Numbered from the stretch's first letter, positions 24,332 through 36,873 are shown. The stretch: DNA of 64,000 nt from Flammulina velutipes (GCA_011800155.1 CM022377.1:372001-436000); one strand, 5' to 3'. The notes: generated from the letters alone by a model not told the origin. Numbers and translations are program-made.

Positions 24332-25432
24332 CTATACGGAAATCGTAAATTTGAGCTGATCCCCTTCTACCTCGCACTTAACTGCACACATGTCCTCCAC
24401 CAGATAGTGCGCGCCACAGCCTTCGATCTTCTCTCGCTCGTGTGAGGTACAGACAGCAATGACAGTAGCACCCGATGCAATCCCAGCCTTGATGCCAGAG
24501 GGAGAGTCCTCGAAGACCACACAGCGACGAATATCGTATCCAAGACATTCAGCGGCCAACAGGAACGGATCTGGAGCGGGCTTGCCAGCCTTCAAGCGCT
24601 TGTCGTCTGCGGTGATAGTGACGGGCGGAGGCACGATACCGACGCGATTCATACAACCGTGGGCTATGACAGGCTGTTAGTATCGCATAGGCCAAAGTTA
24701 GAGTAACGCGTACCGTAAGTCTTTGCGCCAGAAGTCGCAACAGCGTATCTTCCCGCCGGAATGGACGCTATCATCGCCTTGACGCCTGGAAGGATACGAA
24801 CTGATCTGTCGATTTCGGCTGCCTCTAGAACCCAAGCTTCGACCTCGTCGACTTTTTTGTCTATCTCGTCCGATTCGAAGATGACGATATCTGCGTCATC
24901 TTCCACCGCCGAGTCATCGAAGGTGGGCTCGTACTGCAGACCACCGGGAACGCTAAGAGCAGTGCGGACATGGCGTAGGAAAGAAGGTCGAGGTGCTTTG
25001 GTCGCGTCAGAGGCGCTAAACGAAGGAGCGGCAGAATGTATCGCGGAACTTCCAGCTGTGAGAGCAGGCGTCACGGCGCCAGAGCTGGAGGGCGTAGAGC
25101 CAGGACCATGTGTTGTGTATGCATCAGCAAAGGCGAGAATGGTTTCTTCAAAGTTGGAGACTTCGTCGTCCATTTCGTGGGCTTTGAGATGAGGCTTGAA
25201 CTCGAGAAGGTTGTCGATAGCCCGTTTTCCGTGCGTAGACGCGATGACATGCGCTGCGTCTTGCTCAATGTCGTTTGCGACTTTTGTCCAAGCTGCTTCA
25301 ACAGCTTGGATGCTGTCAGTCAGCGTGCCGTCCTGATGAGCATTAGCAAGAGATCGACAAGGCGATATCAAATAAAGCGCGTACCATGTCAAATAGAACA
25401 GCGTCTGCGTAGAAAGTGTGGATAGAAGTCAT
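24332..25432 (-). CDS. HAD-superfamily phosphatase (glycerol-3-phosphatase-like)
   Basis: Exons 25432-25385, 25332-24714 and 24663-24332; sum 999 nt, 332 residues. Motif I LFDMDGTLTDS, motif II VATSGAKTY, motif III lysine in LKAGKPAPDPFLLAA and motif IV VFEDSPSGIKAG are all present, so it should be an active Mg-dependent phosphatase. The order and the helical cap match fungal GPP1/DOG-type enzymes acting on small sugar or polyol phosphates. Between the cap helices (about residues 95-165) there is a Ser/Ala/Thr-rich insert of some 60-70 residues that normal family members (about 240-250 residues) lack. Confidence 0.85.
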
Positions 25433-26540
25433 GTTCGAAAAATGTGTAGTGATGAAGGTGATAGTTTATGTGGAAGATGTGAGTCCGCAAATGTGGCGGG
25501 CTTTGAAATTTATACGCTTGCGGACGTCCAAATGCGGCGGAGAAAATATTTCTCTCGAGCCAATGGCAATGCGAACAAGTGGGTATTCTCGACCACCACA
25601 TTATACTGTGTAGCGGCGCGGAAGTCAAGAAAAGATATGTGCAATCTATACAGGATACTTGTTAGCTATCAACTGCGCCTGGGACAATATCATTTACCAC
25701 AGAATTAGCTCAGAAGGTAAGAAACAATACGGCGCGTCGGCGTCACAGTCGGCCAGACGACGATTGAATCATCTTGTTCGGAGCTGGCTGGAAGTGCGAC
25801 GAGAAGGAGAGTAAAGCATAAGACATTGCATTGACAGGTAAATAAACGATGATAAGGATGTCCAACTCGTACGGTAGGATGAACACAAAAAGGAACCTGG
25901 GGAGATATTGATTAGTTGAGATTCATTGAAACGATGAAGAAAAGAAAGAGGACGGGATCAGAATTGCAGAAGTTCTGTCACCAGTGCGTTAAGCGTATGA
26001 CTGTTGAGCTTGATATGTGATTTTCGGTTCATCATAGTGTCCATGGAGGAATAACAGACGGAATGCATGAAAAGACACTCACTTGGATAGGATAAGGCAG
26101 GAAGAAGGGAACGTAAGAGAGAGAGACGATGCAACACGGTCTACGAAAAAACTTTGCTAAATAGCAAATGTTCAAGCTCCGATTCAAATTCGAGATCGCC
26201 GAATAGTCGAGTCCGGCAAGCCCCGAGATATTGGCGAGATATAAAATTGTCTATAATTTACGGTGCGCCTTCAGTACTTCAGTGCGTACAGATAGATTTG
26301 CGTGGTGTAGAAACGCGTCAATGATACGGGTTATCCGAACCATGATTGAGAAGGAACGCCGACATTTAATTTTGCCGTCGAACGTGCAACACATCAGCCA
26401 ATCCGGAAACAAGGAAACAAGGTCGTGTGCTGGGGCACGTTCATCAGACCTGGGCACACGAGCGATTGTTATAACGAGGTTCTCAGATCGGTATAATAGA
26501 AGATAGTCACCTTCCTCAGATACTATCACCTCATTTCCCC
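25433..26540. other. Long intergenic region, no gene seen
   Basis: 1.1 kb between the divergent HAD phosphatase and bHLH genes. Open frames are short and on both strands, none with a domain. Pyrimidine/purine-skewed tracts around 25905-25960 and 26085-26110. Long 5' regions are common for regulator genes, so most of this may be bHLH promoter. Confidence 0.4.
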
Positions 26541-27410
26541 ATGCTACCTCAGACCATCTACACCGCGAGCGTCAACCCCACTCGACGCGCCAAAGCTGTC
26601 CATATACTTCCCAAACTATCGCCTCCATCCCCGATGGCCTCTGACGACGAAGACTACCAACCCCCATCCACTCCCCCCTCTCCCGCGACGAAACGTGGCC
26701 GAAAGCCTGGGACAATGTCCCGTCCCGCTCGTGAGGCGCAACGTAAACTCAACCACAGCATCATCGAGAAAGCTAGGAGGACAAAGATCAACGATGCTTT
26801 GGCAACGCTTCGGCAGCTAGTACCGGATAACTTCGGTGTAAAGGACGGGCAGGACAACGATGAAGTGTGCGACGTAGACGCGGAGTACCAACCAAAGGCT
26901 GGAAAGGGGAAGAAGGCAGAGAAAGAGAAAGAGTTCAAATTGGAGATTCTCGTGCGCACCGTGGGGTACATGCAGCATCTTCTCGATAGGGTGAGGGAGT
27001 TGGAGAATGATGACACGCAGCGTAAGCGGAAGGCCGCTGACGAGGACGAAAGCAGTCGGAAGAAACCCAGGCGCGATTCCCTCCATGGCCAGACAAACCA
27101 TCACCTTCCCTCCATCTCGTCGTGGCTCCCAAACGTAATCAGTCCCCCGCCGCAATCGCCACAGCTATTTTCGCAATTACCCACACCGCCATCGTCTTCG
27201 GCATTTGCGCCTGTATCCCAGCTTTTCCAGCCGCCACCCGCGCTCTCTCTTGGTTCTGCCAACGAGGAAGATGACGACCACAATGCCGCGTCCCTTCTTC
27301 TCCATATGAGCTCGATGCGGACGCGTTCAGTGTCGTTCGATGACGGGGACGAGAGGATGATGGAACCATTAACACCTGCAGCGATGCTGGGGATGTCGAG
27401 CAGACGCTAG
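26541..27410 (+). CDS. bHLH transcription factor
   Basis: An intronless 289-residue protein. The basic region and helix 1 read KLNHSIIEKARRTKINDALATLRQLVP, with the His-Glu-Arg positions of E-box (CANNTG) binders. Helix 2 is FKLEILVRTVGYMQHLLDRVRELE. The loop between them is unusually long (about 45 residues, Asp and Lys-rich). A KKPRR run just after helix 2 is a likely nuclear localisation signal. The C-terminus is Pro/Ser-rich and could be an activation region. A second ATG (MASDDEDYQ, 26634) is an alternative start. I cannot assign it to a named regulator. Confidence 0.85.
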   Translation: MLPQTIYTASVNPTRRAKAVHILPKLSPPSPMASDDEDYQPPSTPPSPATKRGRKPGTMSRPAREAQRKLNHSIIEKARRTKINDALATLRQLVPDNFGVKDGQDNDEVCDVDAEYQPKAGKGKKAEKEKEFKLEILVRTVGYMQHLLDRVRELENDDTQRKRKAADEDESSRKKPRRDSLHGQTNHHLPSISSWLPNVISPPPQSPQLFSQLPTPPSSSAFAPVSQLFQPPPALSLGSANEEDDDHNAASLLLHMSSMRTRSVSFDDGDERMMEPLTPAAMLGMSSRR

Positions 27411-27566
27411 AGTTGACAGATGAGATGTATTTCCTTCTTGAGTGATGTTGTAAATTATAACGTGTACAAGATGTACGAATAACTAGAAGTTTTCGGCAAG
27501 TAAGCAAAGAAGACCACCATGAAGTGATTGCAGTTACTAACCATAATAGTTTCGATAGCTAGATGC

Positions 27567-28360
27567 TCAAACTGGGCATGACCACCACGTCACCGTGACT
27601 ACGGTACTGGTCCCAAGTCCAATGCCAGCGACTACCATTCTTTGTTCCTTCGTCATTTCATTGACAGGCTTGTTCAGCAACTGCTCTATCTCTTCTTCAT
27701 TGTAAGAGTTGAAGTCTTGCAGGAACCGATGGATATCTAGGCAAGCCAATTTGACTTTGGAATGGTAGTGGTGCTTCGCCTGACCCTCGGGCATGTTGAG
27801 CAATTCGTCGAACTTTGCGTTGATCCGAGGGGCGAATGACTGGAAGTCCTCCATCGTAAGTCGTTCGCGGTGCGCCGGAATGAGGATCATCTTGATGCTT
27901 CCTGAATGTTGCATAGCCCATTCACTCGTGAGCACACACCACCTGAAGTAAGCCATGGTTTGCTCGAATGAGGAGAAATCCGTTTGGGAGAATGCCTGCC
28001 GGTCAATGTACAGGAGCGTCTTTGCTGTGACACTGGCCAGGACGATGCGGGGATCGTCTTTGTTCCAGTAGAGGGAATACATGTTGACACATCCGCCTAA
28101 GCCCCAAAGGATGAGAACTACGATTCCGTTTAGCCTCAAGATGTGAATGGGACAAACTTCTATTCACCAGTAACTCCGAAAGCGTGTTTATTGAATTTCC
28201 CGTCCTTGTAGTAAGTTCGTCGAAATAGACCTGGTGGCTTTCCAGAGGGCTGTGAAGTTGAACTGGTAAAACGAGCATGTGGCAATCGCCCAGGACGTGG
28301 GATGACGGCGCGGCGGCTAAGGAGTGACAAAGGTAAAGACGGTGGACGGAAGAGGATCAT
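27567..28360 (-). CDS. Mitochondrial-targeted hypothetical protein
   Basis: Exons 28360-28168 and 28117-27567; sum 744 nt, 247 residues. The N-terminus (MILFRPPSLPLSLLSRRAV, then PRPGRLPHARF) is rich in Arg and Ser with no acid, a typical mitochondrial presequence. A single hydrophobic segment follows the intron junction (VLILWGLGGCVNMYSLYW). The remaining 170 residues are helical and charged (FAPRINAKFDELLNMPEG, EEIEQLLNKPVNEMTKEQR). The intron was placed at GT 28167 and AG 28118, the only junction that keeps frame. No domain recognised; a small inner-membrane protein is likely. Confidence 0.65.
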
Positions 28361-29362
28361 CTTCGAATCCTTCTCTTGAGGAAGGACGAAGAAGAGGTGA
28401 AGATGCGAGTCGCGAGAGTCGCAAGTACTCAGCGTCGAATGTCCAGCATGGTTAAATCGAAAAGTTTTGTGCCGAGAGTGAGCGTAATAGTCAGAGTTGA
28501 TGATGCGCCACGATATCCGGCACGGCAGTAGAGGTGCTATCAATCTATCCCTGAGTTGCCCTCTTGTCCTTGCGACTTGCTTGCGACGCCCGTTCATGAG
28601 TATCACTACGCCATGGAAGGCCATTTCTTCTGCTTATAGGTCGACTACTTTCTGGAATCCGACAGTTTCTGGTACTATTTCCCGTCAAGGCCCACATCCA
28701 CCTGGTGCCGAACGACGTACGTCGGTCAATTGCTATAATGCGCAGCTTGCTGCTTCTGCCTGTCAAACTGATGACTCACATGCATGAAGGAAGATTATGC
28801 TCACCCTCGGCCCCTACGTTCGTGGTTTCCGATTCTCAATACTTCCGGAATTTTGGAAGCGTACTCTGGAGATGAGAAGTCTGAACGCTCCTGTGCCTTC
28901 CCGAGCGCCCTCGATTCTTCCTTGTAGAACGTAAGTCACCCTTGTGTACCCGCAGTGTGTCTGAATTACTTCAAGCTAAGCATCGGATGACCCAAAACTG
29001 TAATCGAATGTGGCCTTCTGTGGCGTGGTAATTCATATGCAAGTTTCCCACCGGTGTGCCTCTAGGCCTCCGTGTACGGATGGAATCGGTATGGACTTTT
29101 CAAGGCTTTCTTCGTGTATGTACTGTGCGGCATTTACCATGTGCCATCAATCGCATACGAATTCAACATACTCAGACCTTCACCTTCACCTGCCACCACC
29201 ACCACACCGTGCCACGGCCGCCTACCATTCTTCGTCCTCGAGCGATATCCCGGCGACTTCTGGACATACTCGCTGAGATTAGAAAGGCGTGCTAGACGAG
29301 CTTATTAACCGTGACCCCACACTTTACGGAATCTACGAACGCGCTTCCTGCCTTTCTCGCTC
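28361..29362. other. Intergenic region, no gene seen
   Basis: 1.0 kb between the divergent mitochondrial protein and kinase genes. Several open frames of 70-150 codons overlap on both strands and have no domain; I read them as chance. The right part likely contains the kinase promoter and 5' UTR. Confidence 0.4.
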
Positions 29363-31500
29363 ATGGCCTCTTCCATTTCTACCCAATGGCGTCAAGCCCA
29401 ACGCAAAGAGCGTCTGTCACTCTCTCTTTCCTTTACTAACAGGAGCATGTCTCCCAACGACGGAAATGCAACATCATCCTCGGATATTTCGGCTGGCCCG
29501 TTGACTCCCGACGACGATGACCACGATTCACGCCTCGACAGCTATTCTTTTTTTACGCAACCATCTAAAGCCCCACGCCCTCCTCACCTGTTTTCTCTGT
29601 ACGAAGCCGACAACGAAGACTCATCGCCTGTCGAGGCAGAGATGCCTTCGCCCGTTGAACAAACTATCCTGCCTTCATCCATCTCATCTTTCGACATCCT
29701 TGGCACTCTCGGACGAGGTACCTACGGAAAGGTCCTGTTGGGTATCAATCCCGGTCAGCTCGGGGCCCTCCGAGCTATCAAAACTATCAAGAAGTCTGGA
29801 ATCCATCCTTACGGCCTCGAGGAGATCGAACGTGAAATACGAACACTTCACAAAATCTCTGCTGCTGCTAAAAGCGAGCCTGGGCGATCGTTCGTTCAAA
29901 ACATGTTTTCGTCTTTTACGAACGAAGAATACGCATTCCTCGTGCTGGTAAGGTTGTTTTCAATCATTAGTAGCGCCCCTCTCATCCTATACGTAGGAAT
30001 ACCATCCCACTACACTTGTGGATCCTGCCATTGCCTCGCTGCTCCGTCTGGATGGTCCCGTTGGGCTTACGACATCTGCATCTCTACCTCATGTGTTCCC
30101 TGCTCTATTTAACAACGCACAAGCGACCCAGGCACTCCATTCTCTCCGTCTACTCGCCGCCGAACTCGTCCTGGCACTTCTCTTCCTCCACGGAACTGGT
30201 ATCATACACCAAGACGTAAAACCCGCTAACATCATGGTATCCGCGACCGGACATGTCGTCCTAGGCGATTTTGGCGCGTCTTCTTGGTCTGAAGGTGGTG
30301 GGAAGGTGATCTTTGAGCCAACGGACGTCGTGACGTTTACGCCATTGTATGCTGCGCCTGAGTTGGTGCATCGAGATCAGGCTGGTGATGCTGGGCGAGT
30401 GGTGATTGACGGAGGGGTCGATTGGTGGAGTCTAGGAGTCGTACTCTATGAGCTGGCCACAGGGACGCTGCCATTCGATTCGACAGAAGGAAGACGGACA
30501 GTGGGTGACTTTAGCTGCTCGTTTGGAGAGATGGAAAGGTTAGCTGGCAAGTCCGGTGGACGTGGAGGTCAAAGCTGGTGGGATGTACGGCTGGAGGCTT
30601 TTATTCGCATGGTATGCATTCGTGTTCTGTCGGGGGATCTCTTTGACATCTTTGTAGCTTTTGGTCCATGACCCCTACGATCGCATTAACGACGAGAACG
30701 TGAAGCACAACATTATTTTCGAGGACTTTGATGAGGAGATGTGGTCCGGAATTGCGCACCTCGCGCATCCACCGCTGCCTCCGCCCTGCCTTCGCCACCT
30801 TGACTCTGACGTCGGCCTCTCGTTGACTAACGAGTCCTGCGATATTGGACAGCTACCGATGGACCTGCCCTTGCACGACTCCATGATTGAAACTCGCAGT
30901 ATTATACGACCTCTCCCTTCCTCAGCGTCGATTTATCAGTTTTGCTGTACCGAGGACACAAATGACGGGGACTCCACGGGCTCCGACTTGGATATCAGCA
31001 ACGTGCTATTAACGCCTGTATCAGACGTACCCTCGTCTCGGGATGACGATGTCGGACACGCCGACGTTGCAGAACCTGTTATCTATCGAAGAACACTTCC
31101 TCCCGGGCCCTCGCCTCTTTCTCGTTCATCACTGCCCTTCCCTTCATCCGATGGACACGTTGACGTTTCTGCTCCTTACGTCTATAAACGTGCCATGAAA
31201 ACGTCCGTCTCTGCGCCGTCTCCACTCCACAATGTGTTGAGCCCTCATCGCCCTGTACGGGATTCCTACCTCAGTGGCCGATCGTTGAGGAGGATTAGTG
31301 GTCGGAGACAGCTTAAACGTGCGAGAGACTGGGAGGGCGACGAGTCCGGAGGCACTTTGGAAGAAAGTCTAACGATGTCGATGTTGAATGCCATGGAGAG
31401 GAAGAAGGTTGAGAGGCCATCTTCGCAGGACAGTGGCGGGTCCATTGTGGGTGCAGTGGTGAAGAGGTTGAGACGATTTTCGATGAGGAATTCTTTTTGA
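29363..31500 (+). CDS. Serine/threonine protein kinase
   Basis: Exons 29363-29947, 29997-30611 and 30658-31500; sum 2043 nt, 680 residues. After a disordered N-terminus (about 110 residues) the kinase domain starts with the glycine loop LGRGTYGKVLLG. It carries the ATP lysine in LRAIKTIKK, catalytic loop HQDVKPANIM (Asp present; HQD instead of HRD), DFG in VLGDFGASSW, APE as YAAPELV and DWWSLGVVLYEL. All catalytic residues are there, so it should be active. An insert of about 35 residues precedes the catalytic helix. The C-terminal 250 residues are disordered and Ser-rich with a basic end. AGC-like in overall look, but I cannot name an orthologue. Confidence 0.85.
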
Positions 31501-31708
31501 TTTGTGATTCAGGACTTGATTTGTACATCCGATGCTACTTACGCGTTACGACTTGGACTTGGACTTGGACTTTGGATTTTGGACCACTTATTCAGACTAT
31601 GTAATATTTCGTTTTGTAATGTCTAACCCCCTAGCTGTATATTGGTTCTAAACTGTGTTGTATTTTGTATATTCTAATGTTTCTAATGACGCAGATTCTG
31701 ATGTTTGC

Positions 31709-32804
31709 CTATGCTGCTGATACGGGAATAGGTGTTGCAGTTCCCGACGCAGATGGCGTAGCCGCTCCAGAAGCAGGATCCTGACCGGGGGAAGGTACGT
31801 CGCCCAAAGGATTCTTGAGGTAGGCCGCTAGGAACTTACGCCAGTTTGCTTTGGACGGCACGAAGTGGCCTAGTGGGCATGTGAGATAAGGTCAAATAAC
31901 CAGTACCGAGACAAGACAGACCTCCGTCGTGCATCTCTAGTCTCGGGGAAGCGCTGAGGTCCAATAACGCCCGACCTCGTTCCTCAGTAACGATAATGTC
32001 TGTGTGGCCGATGACATGGAGGGTGGGCGTAGAGTAAGATGAACCAAAGACAGTCGTCGCGATGGGGTCAGCAATTTTGAAGCCAGCAACGGAGATACAG
32101 AAGGATCTGGATATTGTCAATGGAGATATGGAGTTTCCTCGTATAGCGACATACAGAGGAGGATGAGGCGGATTCCCATCCACGAGGAACGGAGGATATC
32201 GATCGGGGTTTTCAAGCTAAAATATGATTAATTATTGGTGGGATGGTGGGGTATAGTATTCCACTTACGAGCGCCGCTAATAGAGCTGCAACCCCCGCAC
32301 CTTGACTTGAAGGGACTGTTAAAACTACGAGCATGGGTTGAAGGAAATGGACTCACCTAAAACCGAATACGCCATCGAAATGTTTCTCCTTCAACGTATC
32401 TCTCAGTAGAAGTAAGCTCTGGTCGAGCCCTACCGCACTGGTTTGCCCTGCACCGGCCTTATACCATCCTCGAGGAGTCAACGAGGGATCGGCATCATCA
32501 GTGGTAGCCTCAGCAGCACCGAGGTCCTTTGGGTCACCGAACAGATCGGCGGGTTGCAGGACCAAGGGAGCATCCAGAAACACTGCGATTTTTGTATGTT
32601 AATTATAAATTCCAAGTACACTTGGAGGATACACTCACCCATCTCGACATCCTTTCCACAAGCTCTTCTCAGAGCGCCGAGCTACTCCGTGGTAAGCTGG
32701 AAATTGTAAATCTGAAAGTCAAGCAAGCGCACGCGTTTACTGAACATCGACGCATTCTGAGCATACCCGTGAAGAACAAGGACAGTTTTTGGTGTGGAAG
32801 CCAT
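31709..32804 (-). CDS. FSH1-family serine hydrolase (alpha/beta hydrolase)
   Basis: Seven exons: 32804-32733, 32681-32639, 32582-32357, 32305-32269, 32216-32155, 32106-31922, 31869-31709; sum 786 nt, 261 residues. The sequence starts KTVLVLHGYAQNASMFSKR, the family's oxyanion-loop strand. FLDAPLVLQPADL follows, then nucleophile GFSQGAG (Ser), the acid in HVIGHTDIIV (Asp) and HDGGHFVP (His), so the triad is complete. Exon 4 is only 37 nt. Yeast Fsh1-3 and the tetrahydrofolate-related DHFR-linked homologues are small cytosolic esterases with unclear natural substrates. The tail is Ala/Pro/Ser-rich. Head to head with SYF2. Confidence 0.9.
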
Positions 32805-32949
32805 GGAGGACAATGCCAAAAGATGACTGAGCTCAAGGAAAAGGATGAGCCATGATCGGACCGATTGCCGACAATGAAGCCGTGTCTGCCGCGACCTTAA
32901 CCAGCCTTAACTTTGAACCACCACCTCCGTCACAGCTTAACCTTCAATT
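32805..32949. promoter_or_regulatory. Short divergent promoter between FSH-type hydrolase and SYF2
   Basis: 145 bp between the two start codons. No clear core motif. The spacing implies overlapping promoters. Confidence 0.5.
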
Positions 32950-34122
32950 ATGCCTCCATCAAGACGGAACAAAACTCGGAAAGCACAAGTTCAACAAGAA
33001 GAACAAGATGCTGCTATGGAAGATACGCCAGTCGTCGAGGAAGAGGCAGACCAAGCCATGGACGATGCAACCGAAACTACAACGCCAGAAACGGAGACCG
33101 AGGGAAAGACGAGGCTAACAATGGAGGAACGCCAGGCAAAGATGGCCCAGCTACGGAAGAAACTAGTGCGTATACCCCACATATCCAAATGCAAGTGTAA
33201 TAACCCTTTTGCTAGGCCGCATCGAGTAGAGCCAATCGGACGTCATTAATAGAGGAGAGCGCGAAAGCCAAAATAACAGCCCGCGACGCAGCTCGACTAG
33301 AACGACAACGCAAGCTAGCAGATACCTTGCGGTCCAAGGCCGAAGCGGAGGAGAGAGGAGAAGACGCAGAGCGAGAGAAGAACTGGGAATGGACTGTCGA
33401 ACAGAACGATGAATGGGAGAAGAAACAGGCTCGCAGGAAACGGAGAGCTGATTTCGAATTCCATGGTGCGCGCACTACTTCCTTTGCAGTGCTGGACGCT
33501 TTACTGATTCGTGACTTCAGATGATGCCCATGCAGCGCGGCGCAAGTACAAGAAGGACCTGGACCATATTAAACCTGACCTTCACGCCTACAACAAACAG
33601 AAGGAACTCGCTATGGGCCTTGCACCTGGAACATTGACCTCATTCAACCCCAGAAATGGCGAGAGCACAGCGGTAAGAATTTATCTCAGAGCTTTGGTTG
33701 ATGATTCTCATGCCCATTCTTAGCTTATCCCAACAACCATCGAACAACAGTTGGCGCATGACAACCTTTACCGCGATGCGAACACTCTTATGTATGGAGA
33801 CAGCAAACCTACAGAGGATGCCATCGACCGAGTGGTCGCCAAAATTAATAAGGAGTACGTGCACCCACGGCGCCTTTCTTTCCTTCTACTGACTTTTATT
33901 TGCAGCACGGACAAGAAGAACAAATTCTCGCGCAAAAGGGCCAACGAAGACGAGGGAGACATCACTTATATCAACGAGGCAAATCGCGTGTTCAACAAGA
34001 AGGTTCGTCCCATTCTGCTACGCAATTATTCCCGGCTCATTCTTGTATGTCAGATTGGGAGATACTACGACAAGTACACGTCAGAAATTCGCGACAGTTT
34101 CGAACGTGGCACTGCACTATGA
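32950..34122 (+). CDS. SYF2: Pre-mRNA splicing factor SYF2
   Basis: Component of the NineTeen (Prp19-associated) complex in the spliceosome. Six exons: 32950-33165, 33216-33465, 33521-33672, 33724-33854, 33906-34002, 34054-34122; sum 915 nt, 304 residues. The protein is strongly charged and helical. It shows the family landmarks: RRKYKKDLDHIKPDL, the heptad-rich QNDEWEKKQARRKRR, and the C-terminal block FNKKIGRYYDKYTSEIRDSFERGTAL, read in two exons. No signal or membrane segment. All splice junctions are canonical. Confidence 0.95.
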
Positions 34123-34374
34123 TTTGGACGATTTTTGTATCTTAGGTGTAACACATATTCATATTTTGCCAACTGTCTTGTCATCTGAACGCACGAAGAC
34201 AAAATGCAAAACTGGGACCCTTTTCTTATCCTGCAGCATTCAGCTGGAGGCACTCAACAATCTCCAAAAAAGGAGCATGAATTCTACCTCGCATTACACT
34301 TTATCATATACATAAATACCCTGCCGAACTTGTACCCAGTGACAAAAGAAAAATATAAATACGTTACACTAAAC

Positions 34375-36489
34375 TTACACGCCTACTGTCATGTTCGGAA
34401 TCTGAGAGAGCCGACTATCCTCGCTATCAGAGTCCCTTCTGACGCGTCGCACCCCAAACGTCCCGCTCCCTGCAATTCCAGCTCCCAAGCGAGGAGTACC
34501 CGACTTCTCCTTGAACAAAACCGTATGGTCCTGCTCGTCCATCGATCCAAAGTGCTGGGAAACCACAGCCGCCGAATCCGTCAGGGAGCGATGTGCCAAA
34601 CTGAGGATAGTAACGTTGGGATTGATCTCTGGCGAACGGCTGAGTAGCGCTGCGATCGATGCGGCCAATGCCAGGAGCCCGAAGATGAACAATAGGAGGA
34701 GGAATACGATGAGGGGAGGCAGGGGGTATCGACTGGCTGTCTGTAATAGAACCACTTCCATGGATTGTGCACTGGCTCGTTGCATGAGGGGAGCCGTCAG
34801 ACCAATGGATGAGGCGCTAACGTTGGTCGCCAGGTACTCCAAAAAAGTCTCCGTCGATAGGTCGATAGAACTAGCCAACTTTCGATGAAGAATCGACATG
34901 AGCTCGGGTGTGAGGCTCGTCCCGTATCCTGCCAGGAGGGCAGAAGTCGTGTTAAAATCCGCGAGCTGCGCGTCACCAACAATGCTGTATCGGCCTTCAG
35001 TCGCGCTGAGGTTCAGTTGATACATCTTCATTTCGCATGTCGCGACGAAGAATTGATAGAGAGCTTGGTGCTGCGACGTGGAGAGTAAGTACCAGCCGGC
35101 CGTTTCTGGTTCATATGGCTTCTGGATGTCATCGTTGCTGGAGTACAAGAACGTGAAGAGGGCGCCAAATGGGTTGATGGTAGAGTTGCTTGAGTATCCC
35201 GAGTATAGAACAGATTTCGTGGATAGGTTTAGGGAAGAAATGGTCTCCCAGTCATCACCCAGAGTGGTGACATTGAGTGGGGGTTGGAAGGAAGGGCAAA
35301 GTAAGAAGCTTCCTGAGCCTGAAGTGTCTGCTACGCAGTCCACCACAGCTTGACACTGGGAGGATATGCCGAAAGTGGGAAACGTGAGGTTGACCCGGTC
35401 GGTGGGAAGATTTGGGGGAACAATGACGGCGATGTCTTTGGTCGACTCGGACGATACGAGGTGTATGGTGTTCGACGTGCTTTGGTTCGATCCGCCGATG
35501 ATGGCTTGTTGGAACATATCTGTGTTGGATTCGCCCCAGTGCATATTTGAATCTGTAGCGGAAGCAGCAACGAAGGATTGGCAGTTTATGCGATCGACTT
35601 CGTCTGGTGAATATGTCCCTCGTAGTGATGGTACAGGCCCAGGACACGCCGTCTCGTTGATCATGGTTCCTACCATAGGAAGAGTGGCAAACTGCGTCGT
35701 CATGTCAGATGAGACGGGAACGAACGTCTTGTGGACGAAGCTACTAGCAGTCGTATGGAGCCAGAAATCGACAATTCTTAGCAAATAGTTTCAACGCAAA
35801 GAATCGGAAAGAAATATGATGTACGCACCCAACTCCGTAGCTCAAGAAAAGAATGGAAATGAGAGCAACGAAAGCTCGTTTCAATGTAGAAGCAGTGGTG
35901 GGTCGGGGGTTCTTCGGAGTTTCAAGCAGATATTTCGTGGTTTCGTATGCTGCGAATAGACTGCTACTCCCGCAGACTTTGAGAAGAAGGGCGTATTGCT
36001 GAGGAGTCGGTGCAGCGCCGGGCTCACCGCCCTGTTCAGCGATCCAATTTGCGGCGATTCGATAGGTCACAACTCCCATCACAAGTGGTACGCAGACGGG
36101 AACGATGGTGCCCTGAGAAAGAATGAGCGATGTCCATACACTGACAGTCGGTGACCACATACTGCAACAGACGCAATCGCTAGCCCATAAAAAAAGGACT
36201 CTGAAGTCTGATTCCCATTTCCAGCGAGTTCTACAGCCACGATGGCGTTCCGAAAGAATTTGTCTTCTTCTGGTGGATGGTCGACGATCCGGTTGACGCA
36301 GAGCCATGCAAGCAATGCGATAGCGACGCCTATCGTGGCAAAGAAAGTGAGGACTGCCGGGACGATGGATAAGAACGAAACTCTGCGAGTAGACGACGCG
36401 CTTGGGCCCAGCTTGTCGAGAAATTCACTGGAATTTGAAAGGGCCGCCTGGCGAGCAACATCTGTGCTGGAATATGGAACGTCCAGCAT
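34375..36489 (-). CDS. Large integral membrane protein, uncharacterised
   Basis: Exons 36489-36163, 36112-35829 and 35776-34375; sum 2013 nt, 670 residues. Start chosen at ATG 36489 (MLDVPYSST). A membrane helix at about residues 45-70 (SIVPAVLTFFATIGVAIALLAW) is followed by at least two more before residue 200. Then comes a long extracellular or lumenal region of some 330 residues rich in N-x-S/T sequons and Cys. A final helix (PPLIVFLLLLFIFGLLALAAS) leads into a short cytosolic tail. The topology fits a surface or vacuolar membrane glycoprotein of a type multiplied in agaricomycetes. No enzyme motif seen. Confidence 0.75.
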
Positions 36490-36873
36490 TGTAATATCCG
36501 AGCCCAAGGGGGGTAGAAAGAAGAAGAAATCGATGGAGGAGGGTAAGTTGCGGCAAACAGTTTCACAACTGTTAAAGTAGGCGACAAAGTGATTGTCATC
36601 TTATCGTGTCCTTTTCGGCCAGGAGAGGGACATAGCCCTTCAAATCTTCATAGCCAGGACCTGGTGTCGAAATGGGAGCCACGCTTTGAACATTGAGTAC
36701 GAGCATGGTGCAGGGCATATTGAACAGATGCAAGCTGAGGAAAAACAGAGCAGACTAGAGCTCGTAGGTGATGATCCTGTATGTCTTCAATAAGGCTATG
36801 TGTGATCATCGTTGTGAATGAAACATATCTGTGAGCGCTTGACCGTGAATTGCAGGACGAGTTGGATCGGCAA
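36490..36873. other. Intergenic, nothing recognised
   Basis: 5' region of the membrane-protein gene, ending at the LINE target site. No coding evidence. Confidence 0.4.

Noticed and set aside
28160..28624. 154-codon frame including the mitochondrial protein start
   Set aside because: Only the part from ATG 28360 is protein-like; the upstream extension has no conserved feature.
35487..35500. GGTTCGATCC, resembling a tRNA B box
   Set aside because: It lies inside the membrane-protein coding exon and there is no A box or cloverleaf around it.
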